64,000 nucleotides of DNA, taken from assembly GCF_019670005.1 (NCBI RefSeq), contig NZ_AP019783.1, forward strand, positions 1,880,501 through 1,944,500, written 5' to 3'. Source of the DNA: Methylomagnum ishizawai (GTDB lineage: Bacteria > Pseudomonadota > Gammaproteobacteria > Methylococcales > Methylococcaceae). The notes under the pieces were generated by a model, which saw nothing but the letters and a program-made list of their open reading frames with translations, ran no database searches and was not told the DNA's origin. A program made the translations under genes and the position numbers. Positions 12,528 through 24,121 of the stretch are shown here, piece by piece; the first letter of the stretch is position 1; every line of letters begins with the position of its first letter.

Positions 12528-13060
12528 CACGGCAGCAGGCTCCGGATATCGACCGGCGCGGCTTCGTGCTCGGCCCCGCCCTTGTCCTTGCCGGCGATGC
12601 TTTTGCCCGCCACCCGGTAGAAGTGGTAATCCGGGTATTTGCCGGGACCGTCGATGAGGAGGTGGGGCTTTTCGTAAACCATATTGTGGCGGTCGTATTC
12701 GCTCATCTCGAAATCCGGGGTGAGTTGGATGGCATAGGTCGGGCAGGCTTCCTCGCACAGCCCGCAGTAGATACAACGCGAGAAATTGATGCGGAACCAT
12801 TCCGGGTACCAACGGCCCTCCGGGGTTTCGGCCTTTTGCAGGGCGATGCAGTCCACCGGGCACACCACGGCGCAGAGGTTACAAGCCACGCAGCGTTCCT
12901 GCCCATCCGGGTCGCGGGTCAGCACGATGCGGCCCCGGTAGCGCGGCGCGAGCTTCGGCATCTGTTCCGGGTACTGTACGGTGTCGGCGCGGGCGAAAGT
13001 ATGGACCAAAACCGTCCATAGGGTCCGCACCTGGCTGAGGAAACCGCCGATCAATCCCAT
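12527..13060 (-). CDS. nuoI: NADH-quinone oxidoreductase subunit I (two 4Fe-4S ferredoxin domain)
   Basis: 177 residues. Two complete CxxCxxCxxxCP motifs are present: [12 protein letters not shown] and [12 protein letters not shown], which bind clusters N6a and N6b that pass electrons towards NuoB. The N-terminal helix anchors it to the membrane arm. Start overlaps nuoH by 10 nt. Length fits the E. coli protein (180). Confidence 0.95.
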
Positions 13061-13995
13061 AGCAGCAGCGCTCCGGTCGCCAATAGGTTCAGCAGGGACA
13101 AGGGTAGCAAGACCTTCCAGCCGTAGGCCATCAATTGGTCGTAGCGGGGGCGGGGCAGGGCGCCGCGCAGGAGGATGAACAGCAGGATGAACAACAGGGT
13201 TTTCAGGACGAACCAGACCACCGGCGGCAACCAGGGGCCGAGCCAGCCGCCGAAGAACAAGGTCACGATCATGGCCGAACCCAGGGTGATGCCGATGTAT
13301 TCGCCGACGAAGAACATGCCGAATTTCATGCCGGAATACTCGACATGGAAGCCCGCGGCCAATTCGGTTTCGGCTTCCGGCAGGTCGAAGGGACCGCGAT
13401 GGCTCTCGGCCACGGCGGCGACCAGGAACAGCAGGAAACCCAAAAACTGCGGCACCACGAACCAGCCGTCCCGCTGCGCCTCGACGATAACGCGGAGGTC
13501 GAAGCTGCCCGCCAGCATCACCACGCCCATCACCGACAGGCCCATGAAGACTTCGTAGCTGAGGGTTTGCGCCGCCGCTCGGAGCGCCCCGAACAAGGCG
13601 TATTTGCTGTTGGAGGCATAGCCCGCCAGGATCACGCTGTAGACCGACAGCGAAGCCAGCGCCAGGAAATACAACAATCCGAAACCCAGGTCGATGATGC
13701 CCACTCCCGGCGCGATGGGCACCACGGCGAAGGCGGTCAGTCCGGTCAGCATCACCACGGTGGGGGCCAGCACGAACACCGGGGCGTCGGCGAAGGGCGG
13801 AATCCAATCCTGCTTGCTTAGCATCTTCAGCATGTCGGCGACGATTTGGAACAAACCCAAGGGTCCGAGCCGGTTGGGTCCGAGCCGGTCCTGCCAAATC
13901 GCCAGGAGCCGCCGCTCGACCCAAATCAGCCAAGCCGCCACGACGATCAAGGCCGCGAGGATCGAGACCACATTGAGGGGCGAACCCACGTTCAT
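13051..13995 (-). CDS. nuoH: NADH-quinone oxidoreductase subunit H
   Basis: 314 residues, eight membrane helices, forming part of the quinone site. Diagnostic pieces are [21 protein letters not shown] near the N-terminus and [20 protein letters not shown], the acidic loop facing the quinone chamber. The ATG at 13995 overlaps the nuoG stop by 4 nt. The C-terminus has [14 protein letters not shown], typical of the family. Confidence 0.95.
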   Translation of the reverse strand: MNVGSPLNVVSILAALIVVAAWLIWVERRLLAIWQDRLGPNRLGPLGLFQIVADMLKMLSKQDWIPPFADAPVFVLAPTVVMLTGLTAFAVVPIAPGVGIIDLGFGLLYFLALASLSVYSVILAGYASNSKYALFGALRAAAQTLSYEVFMGLSVMGVVMLAGSFDLRVIVEAQRDGWFVVPQFLGFLLFLVAAVAESHRGPFDLPEAETELAAGFHVEYSGMKFGMFFVGEYIGITLGSAMIVTLFFGGWLGPWLPPVVWFVLKTLLFILLFILLRGALPRPRYDQLMAYGWKVLLPLSLLNLLATGALLLWD

Positions 13996-16667
13996 GGTTG
14001 TTCCTCCTGGGGAGCCCATACTTCCACCCGTTCGGGTAATCCGCCCGGAACCCCGCCTTCCGGGAGGCCGATCACACCCTGGGCCAAGCCCGGTTCCGGG
14101 CGCAGCGGCAAATCCAAGCGGCATCGCTCCCAGGCCACGGTCACGCCATCGCCAAGGCCCAGCCGGGCGATATCGTCCGGGTGCATGAGGGCGCAGGCGG
14201 CGGGGGCCCGCTCGATGATGGGCGCGGCCAGGGCGCTGAGTTCCTCGCCGCCGAAAATCCGGTGCAGGATGACGGCGCGGAAATCGGGTTCGTCCGGGGA
14301 AAGGAGGGGCGGAATATCCTCGAACCAACAGGGCGCGGGGGTGTCCGCCGGTTCGATCAAGCGCACGCCCGGATCGCCGCCGCGCAAAGTCCCGCCCGCC
14401 TCGTCCTGGAATTGGGTCGTCGCCTGCTGATGGGAGTTCCAGTGCGGTGCCCAGGCCACGGGCCGCAAGGCCGGGGGAATCCCGGACTCCGCGCCTTCCA
14501 TGCTGTAGCTCAGGGCCGAATCGGGATCGTCCGGCGGCTTGGGTTCGTGCAAACGCTGGTCGGCGTGCATCGCGGTCCTGCCGCTGTAGCGGGCCGGGGC
14601 GCGGGCGATCTTGTCGCCCTCGATGCGGAAACCGGCAGCGGGCGCGGCCTCGACGATGCGGGCGAACACCGGCAAGGCTGCGGCGCAGGCGGCGGTGACG
14701 GCGTCGAGGTTTTGCCAGGTATCGCGCTGCGCGGCGAACGGCCAGCGCCAAGCATCGCGGGCCGCGCCCAGGGGCGGCATGACCGAGAAGAAGCGTTGCG
14801 CCCGGCCTTCCAAGCTGACCAGGGTGCCTTCGGTTTCGGCGAAGCTGCCGGAGGGCAGGAGCAAATCGGCGCGGGCGGTGGTGGCGTTGCGGCTGTGGTC
14901 GATCACGATGCGCTGGCGGAACCGGGCCAGGGCCGCATCCACCAAGGCGGCGGGTGCGCGGCGGTAGAGGTCGTTTTCCAGCACGATCAAGCTGGACGCG
15001 TCGTTTTCCCGCGCCGCCGCGAAGGCGTCCTCGACGCTGTGCCCATCCATCAGCGCCAAGCCCAGTGTATTGCATTCCGGCACGGCGTAGCACAGGTCCA
15101 CCGTGGGCACGCCGCGCTTCACGGCCAGGGCGCGGGCGATATTCCCCGCCGCCCGCACCACGGCCAGGCTGGCGCAGCCCATCCCCGACACCAGCAAAGG
15201 CCGTTCGGCGGCGGCCAAGGTGGCGGCGATGGTTTCCGCCAAACCGGCTTCCATTGCGGATAAGCCGACGACTGGCGGCGCTTCGGCGTCCAGCGCGTGG
15301 GCTATGGCGAAACCCAGCCGGGCGATGGCTTCCGGCGTGGCGCGATGGGTCGCGCTCGCCACATCGTCCAGCCGGGTCGGCGCGGGGCTGGCGATGAACA
15401 GCGGGCTTTTTTCGGCCTGGGCCGCGTGGCGGGCGGCACTGTCCAACCAAGCGGGAATCTTGAGCGCCGCGGCGATAGCCAAGCCCCGGTTGCGTACCGC
15501 CTGCCGCAAGGCCAGCGCCAAGCGCGGCGCGGTGTTCGTCACGTCCTCGCCCAACACCAGCACGGCGTCGGCCCGTTCCATTTCCCGCACCGCGGGCACC
15601 CGCACCGGCCAATCGTGCAGGATGTCCACAATCGCCGCTGCCAATCCGGCCTCGATGCGGGAAAACCCGGCGTAGAAATTCGCAGGCCCGACCCGTTCCC
15701 GCAACGCGAAATTGGCCTCCAACGAAGCGCGGGGCGAACCGATGCCGATGACGTGCCCGTTCATCCTCCGGGCCCACTGGGCCACGGTGGCGTGGGGCGA
15801 GACCGGCTCGCCTTGAAGCTCCGCGTTCATGATCCGCTGCCCGCCGTTGACGAAGCCATAGCCGAACCGGCCCCGGTCGCACAGGAAATAGCCGTTCACC
15901 GCGCCGTGATAACGGTTGATGACGCGCCGCAGCGTGCCCAAGCGCTCGCCGGGGCTGATATTGCAACCCACCGCGCAATGTGGGCAGATCGACGGGGCGT
16001 AGCGCAAATCCCATTTGCGGGCATAGTGGGCGCTGAAGGTCTTGTCGGTGAACACCCCGGTCGGGCAGACCTCGGCCAGATTGCCGCTGAATTCGCTCTC
16101 CAAAACCCCGTCTTGCGCCCGCCCGAAATAGACGTTATTGCGGATGGAAAACACCCCGAGATCGCCGCCACCCGCGTAATCGTTGTAGTAGCGCACGCAG
16201 CGGTAGCAGGCGATGCAGCGGTTCATCTCGTGGTTGATGAAGGGGCCGAGCTGTTGGTTGCGGTGGGTGCGTTTCAAGCCCCGGTAATGGCGGACGGTAT
16301 GGCCGGTCATCAGGGTCATGTCTTGCAGATGGCATTCGCCGCCTTCTTCGCAGACCGGGCAATCGTGGGGGTGGTTGGTCATCAAGGTTTCGATGATCCC
16401 GGCGCGGAAGTCCTGGGCTTCCGGGGCTTGGAGGTCGGCGCGGAGTCCTTCGGTGACGGGCGTCAGGCAGGCCATGCCCAAGCGGCCCTTGGGGTCGCTC
16501 TCATCTTTGTAGAGCCGCACCGCGCATTGCCGACAGGCACCGACCGAACCCAGGGCCGGATGCCAGCAGAAGTAAGGCAGGTCCAGGCCCAGCGACAAAC
16601 AGGCTTGGAGCAGGTTGCCGCCGGTGGGGACTTCGTGGGCTTGGCCGTCGAGGATGATTTTCGCCAT
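13992..16667 (-). CDS. nuoG: NADH-quinone oxidoreductase subunit G
   Basis: 891 residues. The N-terminal 2Fe-2S domain has [15 protein letters not shown]; the following His-Cys cluster segment is [18 protein letters not shown], then [13 protein letters not shown] for a 4Fe-4S cluster. At about residue 228 CPHCAVGC plus a later Cys in FLCDRG provides the ligands of cluster N7, found in E. coli-type enzymes. The rest is a molybdopterin-oxidoreductase-like fold without a cofactor role. It bridges NuoF/E and the hydrophilic arm. Confidence 0.94.
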   Translation of the reverse strand: MAKIILDGQAHEVPTGGNLLQACLSLGLDLPYFCWHPALGSVGACRQCAVRLYKDESDPKGRLGMACLTPVTEGLRADLQAPEAQDFRAGIIETLMTNHPHDCPVCEEGGECHLQDMTLMTGHTVRHYRGLKRTHRNQQLGPFINHEMNRCIACYRCVRYYNDYAGGGDLGVFSIRNNVYFGRAQDGVLESEFSGNLAEVCPTGVFTDKTFSAHYARKWDLRYAPSICPHCAVGCNISPGERLGTLRRVINRYHGAVNGYFLCDRGRFGYGFVNGGQRIMNAELQGEPVSPHATVAQWARRMNGHVIGIGSPRASLEANFALRERVGPANFYAGFSRIEAGLAAAIVDILHDWPVRVPAVREMERADAVLVLGEDVTNTAPRLALALRQAVRNRGLAIAAALKIPAWLDSAARHAAQAEKSPLFIASPAPTRLDDVASATHRATPEAIARLGFAIAHALDAEAPPVVGLSAMEAGLAETIAATLAAAERPLLVSGMGCASLAVVRAAGNIARALAVKRGVPTVDLCYAVPECNTLGLALMDGHSVEDAFAAARENDASSLIVLENDLYRRAPAALVDAALARFRQRIVIDHSRNATTARADLLLPSGSFAETEGTLVSLEGRAQRFFSVMPPLGAARDAWRWPFAAQRDTWQNLDAVTAACAAALPVFARIVEAAPAAGFRIEGDKIARAPARYSGRTAMHADQRLHEPKPPDDPDSALSYSMEGAESGIPPALRPVAWAPHWNSHQQATTQFQDEAGGTLRGGDPGVRLIEPADTPAPCWFEDIPPLLSPDEPDFRAVILHRIFGGEELSALAAPIIERAPAACALMHPDDIARLGLGDGVTVAWERCRLDLPLRPEPGLAQGVIGLPEGGVPGGLPERVEVWAPQEEQP

Positions 16668-16670
16668 GGT

Positions 16671-17921
16671 TTACCCCCGTTCCACATACCGCTCGAAATC
16701 CCCCCGGAAATACTTCAAAGCGCTCTGCAAAGGCTCCGCCGCCCCCGGTGCCAAGGCGCAGAAAGTATTCCCCGGTCCCATGAACCGCGCCAATTTCGCC
16801 AACTGGTCCAAATCCTCGGGCCGACCCCGCCCTTCGACCAAATCCTCCAGAATCCGCGCCACCCATGGCAGGCCATCGCGGCAGGGCGTACACCAACCGC
16901 AGGATTCCTGGGCGAAGAAGCGCTCCAGGTTCAACACCATCCGCACCGGGCAGGTGCGGTCGTCCAGGACGATCATGGTGCCGGTACCCATGCGGCTACC
17001 CGCCTTTTGGATGGTCTCGTAATCCATGGCGAGGTCCAGGTGTTCCGGCAGCAAAAAATCGGTGGACGCCCCGCCGGGCAGGAAGCCCCGCAGCCGATAG
17101 CCCGGTTTCATGCCGCCCGCGTGTTCTTCCAAAATCTCGCGGATCGGCGTGCCCATCGGCAATTCCCAGAGGCCCGGACGGTTGACCCGGCCACTCGCGC
17201 CATAAAGCTTGGTGCCCGCGTCCTGGCTGCGGCTCAAGCCCTTGTACCACGCCGCGCCTTGGGCCACGATGCCCGGCACATTGCACAGGGTTTCCACATT
17301 GTTGACCACGGTGGGCTTGCCCCATAGCCCCGCGATTTGCGGGAACGGCGGCTTGGTGCGGGGATTGGCGCGTTTGCCTTCGAGGGCGTTGAGGAGGGCG
17401 GTTTCCTCGCCGCAGATATAGCGCCCGGCGCTGGTGTGGAGGTGTATTCCCAAGCTGAATTCCGAACCCAGGATATTCCGGCCCAGCAATCCGGCGGCGC
17501 GGGCTTCGGCCAGGGCGTGTTCCAGACGGCGGGCGGCTTCGATGTATTCGCCGCGCAGGAAGATATAGGCGGTGTCGGCCCCGACCGCATAGGCCGCGAG
17601 CGCCGCGCCTTCGAGCAAAAGATGCGGGTCGCCTTCCAGCAAACGCCGGTCCTTGAAGGTGCCCGGCTCCATTTCGTCGGCGTTGACCACCACGTATTTC
17701 TGGCCCGGCGTCTGGGGAATCAAGCTCCATTTGACCCCGGTGGGAAAACCCGCGCCGCCCCGGCCTTTCAGTCCCGCGTCTTTGACCAGGGCCACGACTT
17801 GGGCGGGGGCCAGATCGCGGAGGGCTTTGCGCCAAGCTTCATAGCCGCCGGTGCTTTGGTATTCGGCCAGGGTGGCGGCGCTGCCGTCCGGCTTGAGGTT
17901 GCGGGTCAGGGGCTTATCCAC
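16671..17921 (-). CDS. nuoF: NADH-quinone oxidoreductase subunit F (NADH- and FMN-binding)
   Basis: 416 residues. [13 protein letters not shown] is the nucleotide-binding loop, [14 protein letters not shown] the FMN region, and [12 protein letters not shown] with a later CALAP Cys ligates the N3 4Fe-4S cluster. It takes hydride from NADH. Its ATG overlaps the nuoE stop by 8 nt; only 3 nt separate its stop from nuoG. Confidence 0.95.
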   Translation of the reverse strand: MDKPLTRNLKPDGSAATLAEYQSTGGYEAWRKALRDLAPAQVVALVKDAGLKGRGGAGFPTGVKWSLIPQTPGQKYVVVNADEMEPGTFKDRRLLEGDPHLLLEGAALAAYAVGADTAYIFLRGEYIEAARRLEHALAEARAAGLLGRNILGSEFSLGIHLHTSAGRYICGEETALLNALEGKRANPRTKPPFPQIAGLWGKPTVVNNVETLCNVPGIVAQGAAWYKGLSRSQDAGTKLYGASGRVNRPGLWELPMGTPIREILEEHAGGMKPGYRLRGFLPGGASTDFLLPEHLDLAMDYETIQKAGSRMGTGTMIVLDDRTCPVRMVLNLERFFAQESCGWCTPCRDGLPWVARILEDLVEGRGRPEDLDQLAKLARFMGPGNTFCALAPGAAEPLQSALKYFRGDFERYVERG

Positions 17922-18402
17922 GGTGTTGCTCCCGTGCCAGGATCGTGTCGAGCTTGGCGGCGTCCAGGTCGCCGTGCAGTTGCCCGCCCAGCATCAACAC
18001 CGGGGCATGGTCGCAAGCCCCGAGGCAGACGATGGGCAGCAAGGTATAGCGGCCATCCTGGGTGGTTTCGCCCAAGCCGATGCCCAGCCGCTTGCAAAGA
18101 TGCGCCCGCACTTCGTCCGCGCCCAGCAGCCAGCAACTCACGCTGTCGCAATAATGGACGACCTTGCGGCCCACGGGTTTCCGGTAGATCAGGTTGTAGA
18201 AGGTGGCGACGCCTTCCAATTCGGCGATGGGCATGCCCAGCAAATCGGCCACGGCGGCTAGGGCTTCGTCGGAAACCCAGCGGCGATGGTGCTGGACGAT
18301 CTTGAGGGCTTCGATGCTGGCGGCGGCGGGGTCGGGATAATGGGTGAGGGCCGCTTGAATTTCAGCGGTTTCCTCGGGGTCGAGGCCGGTATCGGTGTTC
18401 AT
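17914..18402 (-). CDS. nuoE: NADH-quinone oxidoreductase subunit E (2Fe-2S)
   Basis: 162 residues, thioredoxin-like fold. The 2Fe-2S ligands are in CDSVSC and CLGAC. A helical N-terminal domain precedes it with [15 protein letters not shown] start at the ATG with GGAGG 8 nt upstream; an earlier ATG nine codons up has no such site. Confidence 0.94.
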   Translation of the reverse strand: MNTDTGLDPEETAEIQAALTHYPDPAAASIEALKIVQHHRRWVSDEALAAVADLLGMPIAELEGVATFYNLIYRKPVGRKVVHYCDSVSCWLLGADEVRAHLCKRLGIGLGETTQDGRYTLLPIVCLGACDHAPVLMLGGQLHGDLDAAKLDTILAREQHRG

Positions 18403-18437
18403 CGTGGATGCCTCCGTGTTGCCAGTCATCGCCGCGC

Positions 18438-20183
18438 CTATCGATCCACATCCGCCATCACGAAATCGATGCTCCCCAAAATCGCGATCAAATCCGCGAT
18501 CATCAAGCCTTTCGCCATGAGGGGGATCATCTGCAAATGAGGGAAGGACGGCGTGCGGATGCGGGTCCGGTACGACATCGACCCGCCATCGCTGACCAGG
18601 GAATACCGGTTCAAACCCTTGGTGGCTTCCACGCAGGCCGAGGTTTCCCCGGCGGGCATCACCGGCCCCCAACTCACGTTGAGGAAATGCTGGATCAGGG
18701 TTTCGATATCGTGCAGCGTGCGCGGTTTGGGGGGCGGCGTGGTCAGGGGATGCTCGGCCTTGTAGGGACCGGAAGGCATGTTCGCCACGCATTGCCGGAG
18801 GATGCGGACGCTCTGCCGCATCTCTTCCACCCGCACCCGGCAACGGTCGTAGCAATCGCCGTTATGGCCGGTCGGCACCTCGAACTCGAAATTTTCATAG
18901 CCCGAATAAGGCCGCGCCTTGCGGTAATCGAACGCCAGTCCCGTGGCCCTAAGGCCCGGCCCGGTCGCGCCCCAGTCCAGGGCTTGCGCGGTGGTGTAAG
19001 CCCCGATGCCGACGGTGCGGCCTTTGAGGATGCTATTGCCCATGACCATCTTGTCGTACTGGTCCAGCCGCTTGGGGAAATAGTCGCAGAATTCGGCGAG
19101 TTTCTTATCCCAGCCCACGGGCAAATCCAGCGCCGTCCCGCCGATGCGGAAAAAGCTGGAATGCATCCGCGCCCCGCTGATGCCTTCGATGATCTCGAAC
19201 ACCTTCTCCCGGTCCACGAACATATAGAAGATCGGCGACAACTGCCCGACATCCTGGGCGAAGGTGCCATAGAACAGCAGATGGTTGGCGATGCGGTGGA
19301 GTTCGGACAGCAATACCCGGAGGGTCTGGGCGCGTTCGGGGACTTCGATGCCGGCCAGGGTTTCCAGGGCCATGACATAGGGCAGGTTGTTCAAGGAGCC
19401 GCCGAGATAATCCACCCGGTCGGTGTAGGGGATGTAGGAATGCCAGGATTGGCGCTCGCCCATCTTCTCGGCCCCGCGGTGGTGGTAGCCGATATCGGGC
19501 ACGGCATCGACGATTTCCTCGCCGTCCAATTGCAAGGCGACGCGGAATACCCCATGCACGCTGGGATGGTTCGGCCCGAGGTTCAGAAATAGGAAATCGT
19601 TGTGTTCGCCGTGGCGCTTCATGCCCCATTGTTCGGGGACGAAGCGCAGGGCGGCTTGTTCGGATTCTTCCTTCTGCGGCGGCAGGGTGTAGGGTTCCAA
19701 CTCGGTGGCGCGGGCGGGATGGTCTTTCCGCAGGGGATGGCCGTTCCAGGTCGGCGGCATCAGGATACGCCGCAGGTTGGGATGGCCCTCGAAGCGGATG
19801 CCGAATAGATCGTAGGCTTCCCGCTCGTACCAATTGGCGTTGGGATAGACCGGGGTGATGCTGGGCGCGGTGGGCTTGTCGGCGGGCAGGGCCAGCTTCA
19901 GGCGCACATCCTGGTTGCGGCCTATCGAGAATAGGTGGTAGACCACGGTAAAGGCGCTGTCGGGTTGGTCTGTGCGGTGCTGGCGCTGGCGCTCGTCGAT
20001 GGCGTAGAGGTCGAACAGCATGGAGAAGGGCCGGTCGATTCCGTGCTTGAGGTGGCCGACGATCTCCAAGAGGCGTTCTCTCGCTAGCCACAGCGTGGCG
20101 ATGCCGTCGGCGGCGGCCTGGCGGACGAAGCTGTCCGCGCCGTAGCGCTGTTCGAGTTCGGTAATGAGCGGGCTGCTGTCCAT
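18438..20183 (-). CDS. nuoCD: Fused NADH-quinone oxidoreductase subunit C/D
   Basis: 581 residues. Residues 1-180 are the NuoC (30 kDa) domain with [17 protein letters not shown] and [13 protein letters not shown]; from about residue 195 the NuoD (49 kDa) domain begins with [13 protein letters not shown] and ends with [19 protein letters not shown]. The quinone-site His is in GPNHPS. The C-D fusion is the arrangement of E. coli and many gammaproteobacteria. It sits 10 nt before the nuoB stop side and 35 nt from nuoE. Confidence 0.95.
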   Translation of the reverse strand: MDSSPLITELEQRYGADSFVRQAAADGIATLWLARERLLEIVGHLKHGIDRPFSMLFDLYAIDERQRQHRTDQPDSAFTVVYHLFSIGRNQDVRLKLALPADKPTAPSITPVYPNANWYEREAYDLFGIRFEGHPNLRRILMPPTWNGHPLRKDHPARATELEPYTLPPQKEESEQAALRFVPEQWGMKRHGEHNDFLFLNLGPNHPSVHGVFRVALQLDGEEIVDAVPDIGYHHRGAEKMGERQSWHSYIPYTDRVDYLGGSLNNLPYVMALETLAGIEVPERAQTLRVLLSELHRIANHLLFYGTFAQDVGQLSPIFYMFVDREKVFEIIEGISGARMHSSFFRIGGTALDLPVGWDKKLAEFCDYFPKRLDQYDKMVMGNSILKGRTVGIGAYTTAQALDWGATGPGLRATGLAFDYRKARPYSGYENFEFEVPTGHNGDCYDRCRVRVEEMRQSVRILRQCVANMPSGPYKAEHPLTTPPPKPRTLHDIETLIQHFLNVSWGPVMPAGETSACVEATKGLNRYSLVSDGGSMSYRTRIRTPSFPHLQMIPLMAKGLMIADLIAILGSIDFVMADVDR

Positions 20184-20193
20184 CGCTGTCCTG

Positions 20194-20838
20194 CTAATCC
20201 ATCGAATCCGGTTCCCTGAGCAACGTGGCCCGCATCCGCTCCGGCGTCTTCAAATCACGGAAACCGGGCAGATTCGTTTTGTCCTGGATGCCGCCGGGAC
20301 CGACCACCTTGCCCAAGGGCCGCCGCTCCTGGCCGATGGCCTGTTGCAGCAAGAGCAAACCTTCCAACAAGGCATCGGGCCGGGGCGGACACCCCGGCAC
20401 ATACACATCCACCGGCAGGAATTTATCCACCCCCTGCACCACGCTGTAGATATCGTACATGCCGCCGGAATTGGCGCAGGAACCCATCGAAATCACCCAG
20501 CGCGGTTCCAGCAATTGCTCGTACAAGAGTTGGATCACCGGGGCCATCTTCATGAACACCGTGCCTGAAATCACGATCAGATCGGCCTGCCTGGGACTGG
20601 CGCGGATGACTTCCGAACCGAAGCGGGCGATGTCGTAGCGCGGGGTGAAGGCGGTCGCCATTTCGACATAACAGCACGACAGCCCGAAATTGAACGGCCA
20701 CACCGAATGGGCGCGGCCCCAGGCGATCATATCGTCCAGCTTCGCCAACAGCAGGTTGCGGCGGAAGATGTCCTCGTTGACCCGTTCGCCAGGGGTGGGC
20801 GCGGGGTCGGCATCGGCGGGAGTGAGGCTCCAGCGCAT
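20194..20838 (-). CDS. nuoB: NADH-quinone oxidoreductase subunit B (cluster N2)
   Basis: 214 residues. The four ligands of cluster N2 are visible: the paired Cys in [19 protein letters not shown] and VPGCPPRPD. This is the last iron-sulfur centre before quinone. The start has AAGGAG 9 nt upstream; an upstream in-frame ATG at 20910 falls within nuoA. Length is close to E. coli NuoB (220). Confidence 0.95.
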   Translation of the reverse strand: MRWSLTPADADPAPTPGERVNEDIFRRNLLLAKLDDMIAWGRAHSVWPFNFGLSCCYVEMATAFTPRYDIARFGSEVIRASPRQADLIVISGTVFMKMAPVIQLLYEQLLEPRWVISMGSCANSGGMYDIYSVVQGVDKFLPVDVYVPGCPPRPDALLEGLLLLQQAIGQERRPLGKVVGPGGIQDKTNLPGFRDLKTPERMRATLLREPDSMD

Positions 20839-20851
20839 GGCGGTGGCTCCT

Positions 20852-21265
20852 TCAGTGCTTGAAATAGGCGTCTTGGCTGCGTTGCCGCCGGGTGCGCCAA
20901 TCCAGCGCACCCGAGCGGCAGAGATAGAACAGCGCGACCAGCAGGACCAGGATGAAGGTCAGCATCTCGACATAGCCCGGCCAGCCCGCTTCCCGGAAGG
21001 CCACGGCCCAGGCGTAGATGAAGATGGCTTCGAGGTCGAAGATGACGAAGAACAGGGCGACGGGGTAGTACTGCACGGCCAGCCGCACATGGATATCGCC
21101 GACCGGCACCACGCCGGATTCGAAGGGGCTGCCGGTATAACGTCCCGGCGGGCGCTGGCTGGACAAGAAGCGGGGCAGGACCAGCATCGCCGCCACCACG
21201 GCCAGCGCGGCGGCGGCATAGGCGATCAGCGGCCAGAGTTGGGAGACCTGTACGAAATCGTCCAT
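20852..21265 (-). CDS. nuoA: NADH-quinone oxidoreductase subunit A
   Basis: 137 residues, three membrane helices, first gene of the nuo operon. The conserved loop [10 protein letters not shown] (family form ESG-x-P) and [13 protein letters not shown] are present. GGAGC lies about 8 nt before the ATG. 129 bp separate it from the permease gene upstream on the same strand; I could not pick a convincing -35/-10 pair there. Confidence 0.94.
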   Translation of the reverse strand: MDDFVQVSQLWPLIAYAAAALAVVAAMLVLPRFLSSQRPPGRYTGSPFESGVVPVGDIHVRLAVQYYPVALFFVIFDLEAIFIYAWAVAFREAGWPGYVEMLTFILVLLVALFYLCRSGALDWRTRRQRSQDAYFKH

Positions 21266-21394
21266 CGCGAGGCTCCGTGGGATGGCCCGGTCGGGCCGGT
21301 GGACCCAAGCCTAACGGAAATCCCCGGCGCTGCAAAGCGGGTGGAGTTGCGGAGGGGCGCGGCGACCGGGCTTTGGATTCCAGGCGCGTCCGGC

Positions 21395-22321
21395 TTATCC
21401 CGCCAACGCCGCCTGCCCATGCCAATACGGCAAGGACAGCATCGCCCCCAGCGTCGTCAGCAACACCGCCAAGGCATAGAACGCCGTGTCCAGCCGGTAG
21501 CGGTCGCAATAGACCACGCCCAGCAACATGCTGGGCATGGCCGATTCCAAGACCAGGGCTTGGTAGGTCCCGCCCTGGAAATCCAGCCACCGCCCCAGCC
21601 ACAGCCCGCACAAGGGCATCGCCATCAGCTTCAGGGCCATGACCAGCGCCGCCGTGGGCAGGTTGCGCGGATTCCAGGCATCCCAACGCAAACCCAGCCC
21701 CAAGGCCAGCAGCATCAAGGGCACGACCGGGGACGCCAGCAATTGCAGCGGGCGGGCCAGCCAAGTGGGTTCGGCCACGCCGTAGGCATCGAGTCCCACC
21801 GCCAGCAGCGCCGCCCACAGCGGCGGATTCACCAGCAGGGGCCGCAACAGCCCCTCGCCCTGGGTTTCCGCCGTGCCGTAATGGCGGGCGATCAACGCGC
21901 CCAGGCCCAACAGCAAGGGCGTGTTGGCGAATAGGTCGAGCTGGATGGCGACGGCCCGCGCCCAGGGACCGAAGATATGTTCCAGCACCGGCAGGCCCAT
22001 ATAGGTCACGTTGGCGAAGGCCACGGCCAGGATGGCCGCGCCGCGCCGCCGGGGCTGGACCCGCAACAAGGTGAACAACAGCCAAGCCGCCACGACGCCC
22101 GCCAGCACCGTCCCCAGGCCGAACAGGGCGATGCCCAGCGTTTGTCGCCCCAGATCGGCTTGCCATAGCACCGTCAGCACCAAGGCGGGCAGCGAGAAAT
22201 TGAAGACCAGGGTGGTCAACACCCGCCGGGCCAGGTCGGCATCCACGCCGCCCGGCCTTATAATGCGCCACGCCGCGCCGCAGAGGATCAACGCGCCCAT
22301 CTGCATCAGCACCTCGACCAT
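21395..22321 (-). CDS. AEC-family (auxin efflux carrier-like) permease
   Basis: 308 residues, about ten membrane helices in two five-helix halves, typical of the AEC family. N-terminal half has FNFSLPALVLTVLW and FANVTYMGLPVLEHIFG; C-terminal half has ALKLMAMPLCGLWLG and LESAMPSMLLGVVYC. Bacterial members export or import small organic acids such as malate; the substrate cannot be read from sequence. It is divergent from pyrF, with 95 bp between starts, and lies upstream of nuoA on the same strand, so partial cotranscription with nuo is possible. Confidence 0.85.
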   Translation of the reverse strand: MVEVLMQMGALILCGAAWRIIRPGGVDADLARRVLTTLVFNFSLPALVLTVLWQADLGRQTLGIALFGLGTVLAGVVAAWLLFTLLRVQPRRRGAAILAVAFANVTYMGLPVLEHIFGPWARAVAIQLDLFANTPLLLGLGALIARHYGTAETQGEGLLRPLLVNPPLWAALLAVGLDAYGVAEPTWLARPLQLLASPVVPLMLLALGLGLRWDAWNPRNLPTAALVMALKLMAMPLCGLWLGRWLDFQGGTYQALVLESAMPSMLLGVVYCDRYRLDTAFYALAVLLTTLGAMLSLPYWHGQAALAG

Positions 22322-22416
22322 CGCCGTCCCTCTTGATTGAACCGGGCGGCTATTCTAGCAAGCGGGGTGCCAGGGCTGCCGGCCCCACCGCTCAACCCTC
22401 AGACTCAGGAACGACC

Positions 22417-23145
22417 ATGACCGAATTGCTTTCCCAGAAAAACATCCCCCCCCACGAACGCCTCATCATGGCCCTGGACGTGCCCGGCGTGGACGAGGCC
22501 AAGGCGCTGGTGGAGACCTTGGGCGATGCCGTGCATTTCTACAAGATCGGCCTGGAATTGTTCATGGCCGGCGATTATTTCGGGCTGGTCGAATGGTTGA
22601 AGGGCCGGGGCAAGCGGGTGTTCGCCGACCTCAAGTTCTTCGACGTGCCGGAAACCGTGGGCCGGGCGGTGAAGGCCTTGAGCCAGCACGGGGTGGATTT
22701 CGCCACCGTCCACGGCAACGACGCCATCATGCAAGCCGCCGCCCAGAACAAGGGCGAGGTGAAGGTGCTGGCCGTCACCGTGCTGACCAGCCTGGACCAG
22801 GGCGATATGGACGACCTGGGATTCTCCTGCGATGTGCAGCAATTGGTGTTGTCCCGCGCCCGCCGGGCCTTGGCCTTGGGCTGCGACGGGGTGATCTCCT
22901 CCGGCCTGGAAGTACCCGCCCTGCGCCGCGAGGTGGACCATAAATTACTGGTGGTGTCCCCCGGCATCCGCCCGGTGGAGAACCGCCCCGCCGACGATCA
23001 GAAGCGGGTGGTGACGGTGGAGCAAGCCTTCCAGAACGGGGCGGATTACATCGTGGTGGGCCGCCCCATCCGCGACGCGGCGGACCCGAGGGAGGCCGCG
23101 CTGCGGGCGCAAGCCCAGATCGCGGCGGTGTTCGGCGCGGCCTGA
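22417..23145 (+). CDS. pyrF: Orotidine 5'-phosphate decarboxylase
   Basis: 242 residues. It makes UMP from OMP, the last step of de novo pyrimidine synthesis. The catalytic Asp-Lys-Asp network is in FADLKFFDVPETV, and the phosphate-binding end is VSPGIRPVENRPADDQKR then DYIVVGRPI. I start at the ATG 12 nt after a CAGGA; the in-frame start at 22333 would add 28 unsupported residues. A dehydrogenase follows after only 10 nt. Confidence 0.94.
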   Translation: MTELLSQKNIPPHERLIMALDVPGVDEAKALVETLGDAVHFYKIGLELFMAGDYFGLVEWLKGRGKRVFADLKFFDVPETVGRAVKALSQHGVDFATVHGNDAIMQAAAQNKGEVKVLAVTVLTSLDQGDMDDLGFSCDVQQLVLSRARRALALGCDGVISSGLEVPALRREVDHKLLVVSPGIRPVENRPADDQKRVVTVEQAFQNGADYIVVGRPIRDAADPREAALRAQAQIAAVFGAA

Positions 23146-23155
23146 GGGACGGGCC

Positions 23156-24109
23156 ATGCGGGCACTGTGGCTGGAAGAACAACGGCTGTCCCTGCGCGAA
23201 GCACTGCCCGAGCCTTGTCCCCGTGCGGGCGAGGCCGTGGTGCGGGTCCGCCTCGCCGGGATTTGCGGCACCGATTTGGAACTGGTGCGCGGCTATTACC
23301 CCTACACCGGCATTCCCGGCCATGAATTCGTCGGCGAGGTGGTGCAAGCCGACGATCCCGGCCTCGTGGGGCGGCGCGTGGTCGGCGAGATCAACGCCGT
23401 TTGCGGTGAGTGCGAAAACTGCCGGGCCGGACGCCGCAGCCATTGCGAGCGCCGCGATGTGCTGGGCATCCGGGGCCGTCATGGCGCGTGCGCCGAATAT
23501 CTCGCCCTGCCCGTTCAAAACCTCCATCCCGTGCCGGATAGCGTCCCGGACGAGGCGGCGGTGTTCATGGAACCCTTGGCGGCGGCGTTGCAAATCCAAA
23601 CCCAGGTCGCGGTGAACCCGGACAGCCGGGTGCTATTGGTCGGGGCCGGGCGCTTGGGCCAGTTGATCGCCCAGACCTTGGCCCTGACCGGCTGCGATCT
23701 GCAAGTGGTGGCCCGCCATCCCCAGCAATGCCGGTTATTGGCCGGACGCGGTATTCCCACCGTCGAGGCCGCAAACCTGGCGGAACGGCGGTTCGATCTG
23801 GTGGTCGAGGCCACGGGTTCGCCGTCCGGTTTCGAGTTGGCCCTGAAGGCCGTGCGTCCGCGTGGCACCCTGGTGTTGAAATCGACCTATCGTGGCGAAA
23901 TCAGCGTCAATTTTTCCGCGCTGGTGGTGGATGAAATCAGTGTGGTGGGTTCGCGCTGTGGACCGTTCGGCGCGGCCTTGCGCTGCTTGGAACGGAGACT
24001 GGTCGATCCCACCGGCTTGATCGAGGCCGAATACCCCCTGGCGCGGGGGCTGGAAGCCTTCGCGGCGGCGGGGCAGCCGGGGGCGTTGAAATACTTGTTG
24101 CGGCCCTGA
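23156..24109 (+). CDS. Zinc-dependent medium-chain alcohol dehydrogenase
   Basis: 317 residues, slightly short for the family (about 340). Catalytic zinc ligands are in GICGTDLEL and GHEFVGEV; structural zinc Cys are VCGECENCRAGRRSHC. The NAD(P)-binding Rossmann turn is LLVGAGRLGQL, then VVEATGSPSGFELAL. It oxidises an alcohol or polyol; substrate unknown. Ten nt from pyrF and 12 nt before an aldehyde dehydrogenase, so the two dehydrogenases may act in sequence on one compound. PyrF is likely an operon passenger or vice versa. Confidence 0.87.
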   Translation: MRALWLEEQRLSLREALPEPCPRAGEAVVRVRLAGICGTDLELVRGYYPYTGIPGHEFVGEVVQADDPGLVGRRVVGEINAVCGECENCRAGRRSHCERRDVLGIRGRHGACAEYLALPVQNLHPVPDSVPDEAAVFMEPLAAALQIQTQVAVNPDSRVLLVGAGRLGQLIAQTLALTGCDLQVVARHPQQCRLLAGRGIPTVEAANLAERRFDLVVEATGSPSGFELALKAVRPRGTLVLKSTYRGEISVNFSALVVDEISVVGSRCGPFGAALRCLERRLVDPTGLIEAEYPLARGLEAFAAAGQPGALKYLLRP

Positions 24110-24121
24110 GCCGCGCCCGTT

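Noticed and set aside
15297-17327. 676-codon plus-strand frame opposite nuoG/nuoF
   Set aside because: Antisense shadow of conserved complex I genes.
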